From NCBI GenBank assembly GCA_021845595.1, contig JAJZVV010000005.1, forward strand, positions 124,001 through 188,000: a stretch of DNA of 64,000 nucleotides, read 5' to 3'. The notes beneath the pieces were generated by a model that was not told the origin of the DNA, did not search any database, and was given only the letters and a program-made list of their open reading frames with translations. Below, one piece after another: positions 1 to 9,922 of the stretch. Position 1 is the first letter of the stretch. Each line of letters opens with the position of its first letter. The position numbers and the translations under genes are program-made. This DNA is from Pseudomonadota bacterium. GTDB lineage: Bacteria > Pseudomonadota > Alphaproteobacteria > Acetobacterales > Acetobacteraceae.

Positions 1-627
1 AAGGGCTATGGGGACACGGCGGTCGCCGAGCAGGCGATCGCGCTGATGTGGGCGGCGGCGCGCGGGCTGGCGCGGATGGATCGCGCGGTGCGCGCGGGCG
101 AGTGGCGGCGCGAGCGCGGCGTCCAGCTCACCGGCAAGACACTCGGTGTCATCGGTTATGGGGGGATCGGCGCGGAAGTGGCACGCATCGCCACCGGCAG
201 CGGCATGCGCGTGCTCGCCTGGAACCGTTCGCCGCGCACCGGGGGGCATGGTACCTTCACCGATCTCGACACGCTGCTCGCTGAAAGCCACGTGCTCTCG
301 CTGCACCTGCTGCTGACCGACGAGACGCGCGGGTTTCTCGATGCCGCCCGCCTCGCCAAGGTGCGGCCCGGCACGATTCTGGTCAACACCGCCCGCGGCG
401 CCCTCGTCGATGAGGCGGCGATGCTCGCGGCGCTGGCGGAAGGCCGGCTCGGACATGCGGCGCTGGATGTCTACGCCCACGAGCCACTGGCCCCGGACCA
501 CCCGCTGACCCGCATGGACAATGTCACCCTCGCCGCCCACAGCGGCTTCCTGACGCCGGAAGCCAACGCGACCCTGATCGACCGGGCCCTGGCGATCGCC
601 CGTGCCCTTGCCGGTCCGGCACCCTGA
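1..627 (+). CDS. D-2-hydroxyacid dehydrogenase, C-terminal part (5' end cut by window)
   Basis: The reading frame is open from base 1, so this is the C-terminal ~208 residues of an NAD-dependent D-isomer 2-hydroxyacid dehydrogenase. Such enzymes interconvert 2-oxo acids and D-2-hydroxy acids in the cytoplasm. The Rossmann nucleotide-binding motif is visible (GVIGYGGIGAEVA), followed by the family's catalytic Arg in NTARGALVDE, Glu in the AHEPLAP segment and His in LAAHSGF. The substrate (phosphoglycerate, glyoxylate/hydroxypyruvate or another oxo acid) cannot be told from this part. A first in-frame ATG occurs at 46, but homology clearly begins upstream of it. The next gene starts 221 bases later, so it probably ends its own transcript. 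Confidence 0.9.
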   Translation, partial: KGYGDTAVAEQAIALMWAAARGLARMDRAVRAGEWRRERGVQLTGKTLGVIGYGGIGAEVARIATGSGMRVLAWNRSPRTGGHGTFTDLDTLLAESHVLSLHLLLTDETRGFLDAARLAKVRPGTILVNTARGALVDEAAMLAALAEGRLGHAALDVYAHEPLAPDHPLTRMDNVTLAAHSGFLTPEANATLIDRALAIARALAGPAP

Positions 628-793
628 CGACCAGACGATCATGATTGGGGGGACAGTAACACACTCATCATCAACGGTTGCCCGCGCGGGATTTTTGTCG
701 ACTCCGAGCATTCGACTCTCCCGTTCACACGTCAGGCGAGCATTCACACGAAAGTGACTCGCCAGTCCCGGACTTCTCCCCACGCTCCTCTCT

Positions 794-826
794 GTCCCGA
801 TCGCGGAAAACCGCGAGTGCCGGGAC
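794..826 (+). promoter_or_regulatory. Nested stem-loop in the 5' leader of the HAF/PEP-CTERM gene
   Basis: An outer 6-bp stem (GTCCCG at 794-799 with CGGGAC at 821-826) encloses a second perfect 6-bp stem (TCGCGG 801-806, AAAA loop, CCGCGA 811-816). It ends 22 bases before the chosen ATG at 849. A second weaker stem (GGCGAG 735-740 with CTCGCC 758-763) lies just upstream. The structure is seen directly; a role in translation or transcription control is inference. Confidence 0.35.
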
Positions 827-848
827 GATGGGGAAACAGGGAGTGGGG

Positions 849-1883
849 ATGATGTTCCGTCACACACGACTGACCGATCGCGCCGGGCTCGCCATCGCGG
901 CTCTGGCCATGGCGGCCATGATGGCGCCGCGGCCAGCAGCCGCCGGACCGACCGGCGGCTACACGTTCCAGACCATCGACAACAGCAGCGATCCCACCTT
1001 CAACCAGCTGCTCGGCATCAACAACGCCGGGACCATCGCCGGGTATTTCGGCAGCGGCGCGGCCGGGCATCCGAATAAGGGCTACACCGTCACACCGCCC
1101 TACGGACCGACGAGCTTCGTCAATGAGAATTTCCCCGGCTCGGTGCAGACGCAGGTGACGGGGCTGAACAATGCCGGTGTGACCGTCGGGTTCTGGTCGC
1201 CAACCAATCTCGGCACCGGCGATGTCAACAACGGGTTCGTCAAGGTCGGTGGCACGTTCACCACCGTCAATGATCCATTGACCAACGGCACGCCGGCGGT
1301 GAATCAGCTCCTCGGCGTCAACGACCACAATGTCGCGGTCGGATTCTACGTCGATTCGGCCGGCAACGCCCACGGCTATACCTACACCATCGGGACGGCG
1401 AGCTTTTCTCCGATCAGCGACCCGCTCGGCGTCAGCACCACCGCCGCGGCGATCAACAATGCCGGCATGGTCGCCGGGTTCTTCACCGATGCCGCGAACG
1501 TGACCCACGGCTTTCTCGACAACGGCGGCGTCTACTCGACCTATGATGCGCCCGGCGCTGTCTCGACCATGCTGCTCGGGCTCAACAATCTCGGCGATGC
1601 CGTCGGCGTCGAAACGACCGCCAGCGGCGCGTTGCACGGCATCATCCTGAACACCAACACGAATACCTGGACGGTGCTCGACGATCCGCTGGGTCTCGGC
1701 ACGACGACCTTCAATGGCATCAACGACCTGGGCCAGATCGTCGGCTTCTATGTCGATGGCGCTGGCAACACCGACGGGCTGCTGGCGACGCCGGAACCCG
1801 CTTCGCTGCTGCTGCTCGCCGGCGGCATCGCCGGCCTGGCGGCGGTCCGGCGGCGCGGCACGGGGACGGTTCGCCCCGCCTGA
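849..1883 (+). CDS. Secreted HAF-repeat protein with PEP-CTERM sorting signal
   Basis: This 344-residue protein should be exported and then processed by the exosortase encoded at 29983. Residues 1-32 form a signal peptide (MMFRHTR, hydrophobic core, APRPAAAG). Six copies of a ~45-residue repeat follow, with cores LLGINNAGTIAGYF, VTGLNNAGVTVGFW, LLGVNDHNVAVGFY, AAINNAGMVAGFF, LLGLNNLGDAVGV and FNGINDLGQIVGFY (near residues 54, 103, 154, 200, 242, 289). This is the HAF extracellular repeat type. The C-terminus is a textbook PEP-CTERM: TPEPAS at 314-319, a hydrophobic helix, then VRRR. The frame is open upstream, but ATG 849 has a GGAG site 8 bases away and begins the signal peptide. The molecular function of HAF proteins is unknown; surface or biofilm matrix location is inferred. 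Confidence 0.85.
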   Translation: MMFRHTRLTDRAGLAIAALAMAAMMAPRPAAAGPTGGYTFQTIDNSSDPTFNQLLGINNAGTIAGYFGSGAAGHPNKGYTVTPPYGPTSFVNENFPGSVQTQVTGLNNAGVTVGFWSPTNLGTGDVNNGFVKVGGTFTTVNDPLTNGTPAVNQLLGVNDHNVAVGFYVDSAGNAHGYTYTIGTASFSPISDPLGVSTTAAAINNAGMVAGFFTDAANVTHGFLDNGGVYSTYDAPGAVSTMLLGLNNLGDAVGVETTASGALHGIILNTNTNTWTVLDDPLGLGTTTFNGINDLGQIVGFYVDGAGNTDGLLATPEPASLLLLAGGIAGLAAVRRRGTGTVRPA

Positions 1884-1911
1884 CCGCTCTGCGGCGCCGC
1901 GGGCGCACGGA

Positions 1912-1938
1912 CAGGCCCGCATCCCCCGGGCGGGCCTG
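1912..1938 (+). terminator. Hairpin after the HAF/PEP-CTERM gene
   Basis: A perfect 9-bp stem (CAGGCCCGC 1912-1920 with GCGGGCCTG 1930-1938, 9-base loop) begins 28 bases after the stop codon at 1883. No U tract follows, which is common for terminators in very GC-rich genomes. Confidence 0.5.
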
Positions 1939-2030
1939 CTCGGGCGAGGATCCGGTGCGTCAGGCTGGCGAGGCGGTGCGGCGCATGCTACCGCCGGGAC
2001 CGTCATGAGCATCCTCGCGTTCGATGCGCC

Positions 2031-2708
2031 ATGTTGAAGCATCTGGCCCGTCACCCGTCGGTTCAGGGCGCCGGCGCATGGCTGCTGGGGCTCTATCTCG
2101 CCTTCGCGCTCCGTTCGACACGCTGGCAATTGCACGGAGCCGAGCATTTCGCGCCCTTCGCCGCCGGCGCGCCGGTGGTCGCCGCGTTCTGGCACGAGCG
2201 CCTGGCGTTGATGCCCATGCTCTGGCTGCGGGCACGCCGGGCGCGGCCACCCGGGCAGAGCCCGATCCATGTCCTGGTCAGCCGCCACCGCGACGGCCGC
2301 TTCATCGGCGCCATCGTCCGTCGCTTCGGCGTCGGCGTTCTGCATGGCTCGACCTCGCGCGGCGGCGCGGCGGCGCTGCGGCGCATGGAAGCCGTGCTGC
2401 GGGCCGGCGGGCAGATCGTCATCACCCCGGACGGCCCGCGCGGTCCCGCCCGCCGCGCCGCGCCGGGCGTGGTGCAGGTCGCGGAGATGGCGGCGACGCC
2501 GGTCCTGCCCTGCGCGGCGCAGACGCGCTGGCGGCTGACGCTCGGCTCCTGGGACCGGATGGTGGTGCCGCTGCCGTTCGGCCGCGGTGTCCTCGTCTGC
2601 GGCGAGCCGGTCACGGTGCCCGAAGGCGGCTGGCAGGACGCGCTGGCGGTGATCGAGGCGGCGCTGAACGCGGTGGCGGCGGAGGCGGATCGTCTGTGCG
2701 CACGCTGA
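2031..2708 (+). CDS. DUF374 lysophospholipid acyltransferase family protein
   Basis: A 225-residue protein of the DUF374 family (COG2121), related to the glycerol-phosphate/lysophospholipid acyltransferase superfamily and almost always found beside lipid A genes. It starts with a short membrane-associating segment (AWLLGLYLAFALR). Conserved features are FWHERLALMPM, SRHRDGRFIGAIVRRFGV, HGSTSRGG and TPDGPRGPARRA, which resemble the acyltransferase motifs. It likely acts at the inner membrane in lipopolysaccharide or phospholipid acylation, but its substrate is not established. It is the first gene of a four-gene unit: its 3' end overlaps the next gene by 13 bases. Confidence 0.85.
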   Translation: MLKHLARHPSVQGAGAWLLGLYLAFALRSTRWQLHGAEHFAPFAAGAPVVAAFWHERLALMPMLWLRARRARPPGQSPIHVLVSRHRDGRFIGAIVRRFGVGVLHGSTSRGGAAALRRMEAVLRAGGQIVITPDGPRGPARRAAPGVVQVAEMAATPVLPCAAQTRWRLTLGSWDRMVVPLPFGRGVLVCGEPVTVPEGGWQDALAVIEAALNAVAAEADRLCAR

Positions 2709-4000
2709 GCGCGGGCTGTCTCCCTCGCGCGGTGTGGGCCGGGGCTGCGACGCTCGCCGCCCCGGCGCTGCGCCTGCTGCTGCGCCGGCGGGCACGGCGA
2801 GGCAAGGAAATCCCCGCCCGGCTGGGCGAGCGGCGCGGCATCGACGCGACGCCGCGCCCGCCCGGAATGCTGATCTGGCTGCACGCGGCCAGCGTCGGGG
2901 AGACGGTCTCGATCCTGCCCGTGGTCGAACGGCTCGCCGCGCGCGCGCCGCGGGCAACCCTGCTGCTCACCACCGGCACCGTCACCTCGGCGGCGCTGCT
3001 GGCGCGGCGCCTGCCCGAACTCGGTCTGGATCAGCGGGTGCTGCACCGCTTCGTCCCGCTCGACGTGCCCGCCTGGACGCGGCGTTTCGTCGCTCACTGG
3101 CGGCCGGACCTGGCCTGTTTCGTCGAGAGCGAGCTGTGGCCCAACCTGCTCGCCGCCTGCCGCGCTGCCGGCGTCCCGACCGTTCTGCTCAACGCCCGGC
3201 TTTCGGCCCGCAGTTTCGCCGCCTGGCGCCGGGCGCCCGGCCTGGCGCGGGCGCTGCTCGGCGGCTTCGCGCTCGTGCTGGCGCGTTCGGCCGAGGACGC
3301 CGCGCGCCTCGCTGCCCTCGGCGCCACGCGCATCGAGGCGCCGGGCGACCTGAAATTCGCCGCCCAGCCTCTGCCCGCCGACCCGGCCGAGCTTGCCCGC
3401 CTCGACGCCGCGCTCGGGGCGCGCCCGCGCTGGCTCGCCGCCAGCCTGCATCCGGGCGAGGACGAGGCGGCACTGGCCGCGCACGCGGCGCTGGCGGGGC
3501 GGTTTCCCGGGCTGGTGACGGTCATCGTCCCGCGCCATCCCGAGCGTGGCGCGACCATCGCCGCACTCGCCGCCACCGCCGGGCTGGCGGTGACGCGGCG
3601 TGCGGAGGGGGCGGCACCGCCGGCCGGCGGCATCCATGTCGCCGACACGCTGGGCGAACTCGGGCTGTTCTACCGCTTGGCCGGGCTCGCCTTCATCGGC
3701 GGCAGCCTGGTGCCCCGCGGCGGGCAGAATCCGCTCGAAGCCGCCCGCCTCGGCTGCGCCCTGGCGATCGGTCCGCACGGGGAGAATTTCACCGAGGCGG
3801 TGGCCACGCTCGAGGCCGCGGGGGCGATCGCGCGGCTTCCTGGTGCCGCGGCACTGCCCGGCTGGCTCGCGCCGCTGCTCGACGATTCGCCTCGGCGCGC
3901 GGCGCTCGGCGAGGCGGCGCGGGCGGTGGCGACGCGCTGGGCGGCGTTGCCGGATCAGTGCGCCGCGGCTTTGCTCGCGCTGGCGCGGGGCGCGCGATGA
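2696..4000 (+). CDS. waaA: 3-deoxy-D-manno-octulosonic acid (KDO) transferase
   Basis: This enzyme (KdtA/WaaA) adds KDO from CMP-KDO to lipid IVA at the inner membrane, starting the LPS core. The GTG at 2696 is chosen because it has a GGAGG site at the right distance and yields a 434-residue protein, close to the usual ~425. Residues 10-30 form the N-terminal membrane anchor. The family hallmark WLHAASVGET (residues 61-70) includes the presumed catalytic base Glu69. Further conserved blocks are FVESELWPN, VLLNARLSARS, RHPERG, GELGLFYRLA and FIGGSLVPRGGQNPLEAA. It overlaps the upstream DUF374 gene by 13 bases and lpxK by 4 (ATGA), so it is translationally coupled within the lipid A operon. Confidence 0.93.
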   Translation: MRTLSAGCLPRAVWAGAATLAAPALRLLLRRRARRGKEIPARLGERRGIDATPRPPGMLIWLHAASVGETVSILPVVERLAARAPRATLLLTTGTVTSAALLARRLPELGLDQRVLHRFVPLDVPAWTRRFVAHWRPDLACFVESELWPNLLAACRAAGVPTVLLNARLSARSFAAWRRAPGLARALLGGFALVLARSAEDAARLAALGATRIEAPGDLKFAAQPLPADPAELARLDAALGARPRWLAASLHPGEDEAALAAHAALAGRFPGLVTVIVPRHPERGATIAALAATAGLAVTRRAEGAAPPAGGIHVADTLGELGLFYRLAGLAFIGGSLVPRGGQNPLEAARLGCALAIGPHGENFTEAVATLEAAGAIARLPGAAALPGWLAPLLDDSPRRAALGEAARAVATRWAALPDQCAAALLALARGAR

Positions 4001-4965
4001 TCGCCCCGGCCTTCTGGCAGACCGGACGGGGCCCTTGGCCGCATCTGCTGGCCCCGGTCGCGGCCATCGTCGCGCGCTGCACCGCTCGGCGGCTGGCGCG
4101 TCCGGGCTCGCGCGCGCCGGTGCCGGTGATCTGCTGCGGCAACGCCACCATCGGCGGCGCCGGCAAGACCACCCTGGCGCTCGACCTTGGCCGGCGCCTC
4201 GGCGCCCGGGGCCTGGCCGTTCACTTTCTCAGCCGCGGTCATGGCGGCACGATCGCCGGGCCGCATCGCGTCGACCCGGCGCGCGATCCGGCGCGGATGG
4301 TCGGTGACGAGCCCCTCCTGCTCGCCGGCCTGGCGCCGACCTGGATCGGCGCCGACCGGGCGGCGAGCGCGCGCGCCGCCATCGCCGCCGGCGCGGAGGT
4401 GCTGGTGATGGACGACGGGCTGCAGAACCCGGCGCTGGTCAAGACGGCGAGCCTGCTGGTGATCGACGGCGCGCGGGGGTTCGGCAATGGCCGGGTGCTG
4501 CCGGCCGGGCCCCTGCGCGAGCCGGCCGAGGTGGCGGCGGCGCGGGCCACGGCGGCAGTGCTGATCGGCGAGGATGCCACCGGGGCGCTGGCGCGGCTCC
4601 CGTCCGGCCTGCCGGTCCTCCGCGCAACCCTGGTGGCGGATGCGGCGGCGCGCGCGTTGGCCGGGGTCCGTGTCCTCGCGTTCGCCGGCATCGCCTTCCC
4701 GGAGAAATTCTACGCCACGCTGGAACAGGCCGGCGCCGTGCTGGCCGCGCGGCACGGCTTTCCCGATCATCATCGCTTCCGCGCCCGCGAGCTGGCCGGG
4801 CTGGAGGCGGCGGCGGCCCGGCTCGGTGCGCGGCCGGTGACGACGCCGAAAGATGCGGTGCGCCTGCCCCAAGCGGTCCGCGCCCGTATCGCCGTCGCCG
4901 GGGTCGGTCTGGCTTGGGCCGAACCGGCGGCGATCGAGGCCGCGCTCGATCGCTGGCTCGCATGA
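3997..4965 (+). CDS. lpxK: Tetraacyldisaccharide 4'-kinase
   Basis: LpxK phosphorylates the 4' position of the tetraacyldisaccharide 1-phosphate to give lipid IVA on the cytoplasmic face of the inner membrane. The 322-residue product has the usual length, an N-terminal amphipathic/hydrophobic segment, a P-loop within GNATIGGAGKTT (about residues 49-59) and the LpxK signature MDDGLQNP. The C-terminal block HHRFRARELAGLE followed by TTPKDAVRLP is also typical. The ATG overlaps the waaA stop (ATGA), and its own stop overlaps the next start the same way. Making KDO transferase and lipid IVA kinase from one message is a common alphaproteobacterial arrangement. Confidence 0.95.
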   Translation: MIAPAFWQTGRGPWPHLLAPVAAIVARCTARRLARPGSRAPVPVICCGNATIGGAGKTTLALDLGRRLGARGLAVHFLSRGHGGTIAGPHRVDPARDPARMVGDEPLLLAGLAPTWIGADRAASARAAIAAGAEVLVMDDGLQNPALVKTASLLVIDGARGFGNGRVLPAGPLREPAEVAAARATAAVLIGEDATGALARLPSGLPVLRATLVADAAARALAGVRVLAFAGIAFPEKFYATLEQAGAVLAARHGFPDHHRFRARELAGLEAAAARLGARPVTTPKDAVRLPQAVRARIAVAGVGLAWAEPAAIEAALDRWLA

Positions 4966-5888
4966 CGCTCGCGCATCGCCTGGAAGCGACCCTGGTCCGG
5001 GCCGCGCTCGCGCTGGTGCGCGCGCTGCCGGTGACGGCGGCCTCCGATCTCGGCGGGGCCGTGGCGCGGACGCTGGGTCCGCTGCTGCCGGTCTCGCGCG
5101 TCGCCGAGACCAATCTCCGCCACGCCTTGCCCGAACTCGACGCCGCCGCGCGCCGGTGCGTGATCCGCCGCATGTGGGACAATCTCGGCCGCACGGTGGC
5201 GGAATTCCCGCACTTGACCGCCCTGAAGGAGTGCCCCGCCGGGCCGGGATGGGAGATCGCCGGCGCCGAAGTGCTCCGCGCCCTGGCCGCGCGCGGCGGG
5301 CCGGCGATTTTCTTCTCGGGCCATATCGGCAACTGGGAGCTGCTGCCGCCGGCGGCGGCGGCGTATGGCGTGGCCTTCGCCAGCGTCTATCGCGCTGCCA
5401 AGAACCCGCTGATCGATGCCATCATCGCGGACCTGCGCGCCAGCGCTGCCGGCGTGGCCATGCCGCGCTACCCCAAGGGCGCCGCCGGCGCACGCCAGAC
5501 CCTGGCCCATCTGGCCGCCGGCGGGCGCGTCGCGATGCTGATGGACCAGAAAATGAACGATGGCATCCCGGTGCCGTTCTTCGGCCGCACGGCCATGACG
5601 GCGCCCGCGCTCGCCGCCCTGGCGCTGCGCTTCCGCTGCCCGGTGATCCCCGCCCAGGTCGTGCGGCTCGGCCCGGCGCGGCTGCGCATCATCGTCGAAG
5701 CGCCGCTGGACCTGCCCGGAACCGGCGACCGGGCGGCCGACATCGCCAGCCTGACGCGCGCGGTGAACGCCACGCTCGAACGCTGGATTCGCGACCGCCC
5801 GGAAGCCTGGCTGTGGCTGCACCATCGCTGGCCGCGGCCGCATGAATCCGGCTACGACGGCGGCTCCGGCCCCGAGGGAAATGCGTAG
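4962..5888 (+). CDS. Lipid A biosynthesis lauroyl-type acyltransferase (LpxL/HtrB family)
   Basis: This 308-residue inner-membrane enzyme should transfer a secondary acyl chain onto KDO2-lipid A. It carries the H-X4-E catalytic dyad (GHIGNWE, His121/Glu126), the MWDNLGR segment that precedes it in the family, and MLMDQKMNDGIPVPFFGR. The N-terminus (residues 9-42) is hydrophobic. The start at 4962 is fixed by ATGA overlap with lpxK. Which acyl position it serves (LpxL or LpxM type) cannot be read from the sequence. It is the last gene of the envelope operon and is followed by a convergent gene only 18 bases away. Confidence 0.9.
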   Translation: MTLAHRLEATLVRAALALVRALPVTAASDLGGAVARTLGPLLPVSRVAETNLRHALPELDAAARRCVIRRMWDNLGRTVAEFPHLTALKECPAGPGWEIAGAEVLRALAARGGPAIFFSGHIGNWELLPPAAAAYGVAFASVYRAAKNPLIDAIIADLRASAAGVAMPRYPKGAAGARQTLAHLAAGGRVAMLMDQKMNDGIPVPFFGRTAMTAPALAALALRFRCPVIPAQVVRLGPARLRIIVEAPLDLPGTGDRAADIASLTRAVNATLERWIRDRPEAWLWLHHRWPRPHESGYDGGSGPEGNA

Positions 5889-5906
5889 GGCGCGGAGTTA
5901 GCGCGA

Positions 5907-6794
5907 TTAAATCACGACCACGCCGTGGTGCTTGGCCTTGCCTTCGGGCTCGACATGGATGGTCGGCACCAGGCCGCGAAGATCCGTTTTCAGGGCGCCC
6001 TCGATGCGGTCGCAGATGACGTGCGCATCGGCCACCGACATCGCGCCCGGAACGACGAGGTGGAATTCGAGGAACGTGGTGCGTCCGGCCCGGCGAGTGC
6101 GCAGGTCATGGGCCTCGATCGCTCCCACGGCCTGTTCGGCGACGATGGAGCGGATGCGGGCGAGCATCACCGGATCGGTGGCCTCGTCCATCAGCCCGCC
6201 GACGGATTCGCGGATGAGGTGGAAGCCCGAGCCGAGGATATAGACGGCCACCAGGGCGGCGAGGAGGGGATCGAGGTCGGAGAGGCCGGTGGCGAAGACG
6301 AGCCCGATGCCGGCCACCACCCCGAGCGAGGTCAGCACGTCCGCCATAAGATGCCGTCCGTCGGCCGCCAGCGCCGGGGAGCGCGTCTCGCGGCCGGCGC
6401 GGAGCAGAAACACGGCCCACAGGCCGTTCACCACCGCCCCCGCCAGCGTCAGCCCGATTCCCGCCGGGGAGAACGTGAGCGGCTCGGCGTGCCGCCAGAC
6501 ATGCCACGCCTCCTGCAGGATGATGGCGGCGGCGCCGACGATCAGGCCGCCTTCGATGACGGCGGCGAAGAACTCGGCCTTGGCGTGGCCGAACGGGTGG
6601 TTCTCGTCCGCCGGCTTCACCGCCAGCCGCAGGGCCGCGAGGGTCAGCACCGCCGCGGCGACGTTGACCAGGGTCTCCAGCGCGTCCGAGAAGATCGCGC
6701 TGCTCCCGGTCAGCCACCAGCCGGCGGTCTTCATCGCCAAAGCCGCGAGGCTCACGGGAATGCTGCCCACGGCGACGCGCTGCGCCCGATCCAC
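5907..6794 (-). CDS. Cation diffusion facilitator (CDF) family transporter
   Basis: A 295-residue divalent metal/proton antiporter of the inner membrane. The GTG at 6794 is selected because GGAGGA lies 6 bases upstream and the first membrane helix follows directly. About six hydrophobic segments are followed by a soluble C-terminal metal-sensing domain (SIVAEQAVGAIEAHDLRTR ... HVICDRIEGAL). CDF signatures are GSSAIFSDALE, ENHPFGHAKAEFFAA and HLMADVLTSLG. In the helix-2 metal site the usual His/Asp pair appears as Glu and Asn (DALETLVN), while helix 5 keeps HxxxD. This helix-2 variant occurs in a CDF subgroup, so the metal cannot be assigned (Zn, Fe, Mn or Co are possible). It is transcribed divergently from the liv operon. 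Confidence 0.9.
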   Translation of the reverse strand: MDRAQRVAVGSIPVSLAALAMKTAGWWLTGSSAIFSDALETLVNVAAAVLTLAALRLAVKPADENHPFGHAKAEFFAAVIEGGLIVGAAAIILQEAWHVWRHAEPLTFSPAGIGLTLAGAVVNGLWAVFLLRAGRETRSPALAADGRHLMADVLTSLGVVAGIGLVFATGLSDLDPLLAALVAVYILGSGFHLIRESVGGLMDEATDPVMLARIRSIVAEQAVGAIEAHDLRTRRAGRTTFLEFHLVVPGAMSVADAHVICDRIEGALKTDLRGLVPTIHVEPEGKAKHHGVVVI

Positions 6795-6921
6795 GCTGTC
6801 TCCTCCGCGACGTGACGGTCCCGGGCCTCTAGCAAACCTTCCGTCTGCCGTCACCGAGGCTTGCGCCGGTGGCCAGGGCATGCTTATCCCGCATGGGAGC
6901 CATGAAGGAGAAGACGCGCCG

Positions 6922-7832
6922 GTGGCCTACGCGCTGCAGCAGCTCATCAATGGCGTCACGCTCGGCATGATCTACGGGCTCATCGCCGTCGGCTACACCA
7001 TGGTCTACGGCATCATCGGCATGATCAATTTCGCCCATGGCGACGTGTTCATGATCGGTGCGTTCGTCTCGCTGGTCAGCCTGCTTGGATTGGCCGCACT
7101 CGGCGTCTCGGCGGTTCCGCTCGCATTGGGGCTGACCCTGCTCGGCGCGGTGGCGATTTCGGCGCTCTATGGCTGGGCGATCGAGCGGCTCGCCTACCGG
7201 CCGCTGCGCGGATCGTTCCGCCTGGCGCCGCTGATCAGCGCGATCGGCATGTCGATCGCGCTGGAGAACTATGTCCAGGTGGTGCAGGGCGCGCGGGTGA
7301 AGCCGCTGGCCCCGGTCGTCCCCGGCGGGTTGACGCTGATGACCGAGGGCAGCTTCGCGGTCCAGCTCGGCTGGATGCAGGTGGTGATCGTCGTGGTCAC
7401 GCTGGCGGTGCTCGCGCTGTTCACCTGGCTGGTGACGAAAACGCCGCTCGGGCGCGCCATGCGTGCCTGCGAGCAGGACCTCAAAATGGCCGCGCTGCTC
7501 GGCATCGATACCGACCGCACAATCAGCCTCACCTTCGTCATCGGGGCCGCGCTCGCCGCGGTCGCCGGGCTGCTGTTCCTGCTCTACTACGGCTCGATCG
7601 ACTTCTTCGTCGGCTTCATCGCCGGCGTGAAGGCGTTCACGGCGGCCGTGCTCGGCGGCGTCGGCTCGCTTCCGGGTGCGGTGCTGGGCGGACTGCTGAT
7701 CGGCCTGATCGAGACCATTTGGTCGGCCTATTTCAGCGTTCAGTACAAGGACGTGGCGGCGTTCTCCATCCTCGCCGTGGCGCTGATCTTCATGCCCACC
7801 GGCCTGCTGGGGCGGGCGGACGTGGAAAAAGT

Positions 7833-7836
<4 letters not shown>
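6922..7836 (+). CDS. livH: Branched-chain amino acid ABC transporter permease LivH
   Basis: A 304-residue inner-membrane permease of the LivH family. The protein starts [20 protein letters not shown] and contains the family hallmarks [18 protein letters not shown] and [16 protein letters not shown]; about eight hydrophobic helices are visible. GTG 6922 gives the standard LivH N-terminus; an in-frame ATG at 6880 would add 14 residues and cannot be excluded. The gene is first in livH-M-G-F with ATGA coupling to livM. With the binding protein at 10727 it forms a complete high-affinity importer for branched-chain amino acids or a similar amide/amino acid substrate. Confidence 0.92.
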
Positions 7837-9094
<1,258 letters not shown>

Positions 9095-9098
<4 letters not shown>

Positions 9099-9922
9099 CG
9101 GAGCACGCCGCGCCGCTGCTCGCGGTCGATGGTCTGACGATGCGCTTCGGCGGCCTGACCGCCGTCGATGATGTCGGCTTCGCTGCGCGCGCGGGCGAGA
9201 TCACCGCCGTGATCGGCCCCAACGGCGCCGGCAAGACCACGGTCTTCAACTGCATCACCGGGTTTTACCGCCCCAGCGCCGGGAGGCTTTGGCTCACCCG
9301 GGCGGACGGCGCGCGAATCGCGCTCGAACGCCTCGGCGGCGAACGCGTCGCCTCGCGCGCCCGCGTGGCGCGCACGTTCCAGAATATCCGCCTGTTCGCT
9401 GGCATGACGGTGCTGGAAAACCTCCTGGTGGCGCAGCACAACCGGCTGATGGCGGCGAGCGGGTTCGGCCTGCTGGCCCTGCTCGGCACCCGTGGCTACC
9501 GCGCCGCCGAGCGCGCGGCGATCGAGCGGGCACGGCTCTGGCTCGACCGGATCGGGCTGATCGAGCGCGCCGACGACCCGGCCGGGGCGCTGCCTTACGG
9601 CGCCCAGCGGCGGCTGGAGATCGCGCGGGCGATGTGCACCGAGCCGGTGCTGCTTTGTCTCGACGAGCCGGCAGCCGGGCTCAACCCGCGCGAGACCGAG
9701 GCGCTCGCGGCGCTGCTGCATGATATCCGGGCCTCGGGCTGCTCGCTGCTGCTGATCGAGCACGACATGGGCCTGGTCATGCGCATCTCCGACCACATCA
9801 TCGTGCTCGACCACGGCCGCAAGATCAGCGACGGCACGCCGGCCGCGGTCCGCGCCGACCCGGCCGTGATCAGCGCCTATCTTGGCGACGAAGACGAGGA
9901 CGAGGCGGAGAGTGGCGCATGA
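9095..9922 (+). CDS. livG: Branched-chain amino acid ABC transporter ATP-binding protein LivG
   Basis: One of two ATPases driving the importer, 275 residues. Walker A is GPNGAGKTT, followed by [13 protein letters not shown] and the LivG-typical [11 protein letters not shown]. The signature region is degenerate ([15 protein letters not shown]), as is usual in LivG, and Walker B is [13 protein letters not shown] with the switch His in LLIEHDM. The C-terminus is acidic ([10 protein letters not shown]). Starts and stops overlap livM and livF by 4 bases, so all subunits are probably made in step. Confidence 0.95.

Noticed and set aside
744-2957. Long minus-strand open frame opposite the PEP-CTERM and lipid A genes.
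   Set aside because: Its composition (Arg/Ala/Gly-rich, no domain) is typical of antisense frames in GC-rich DNA, and the plus strand has clear families.
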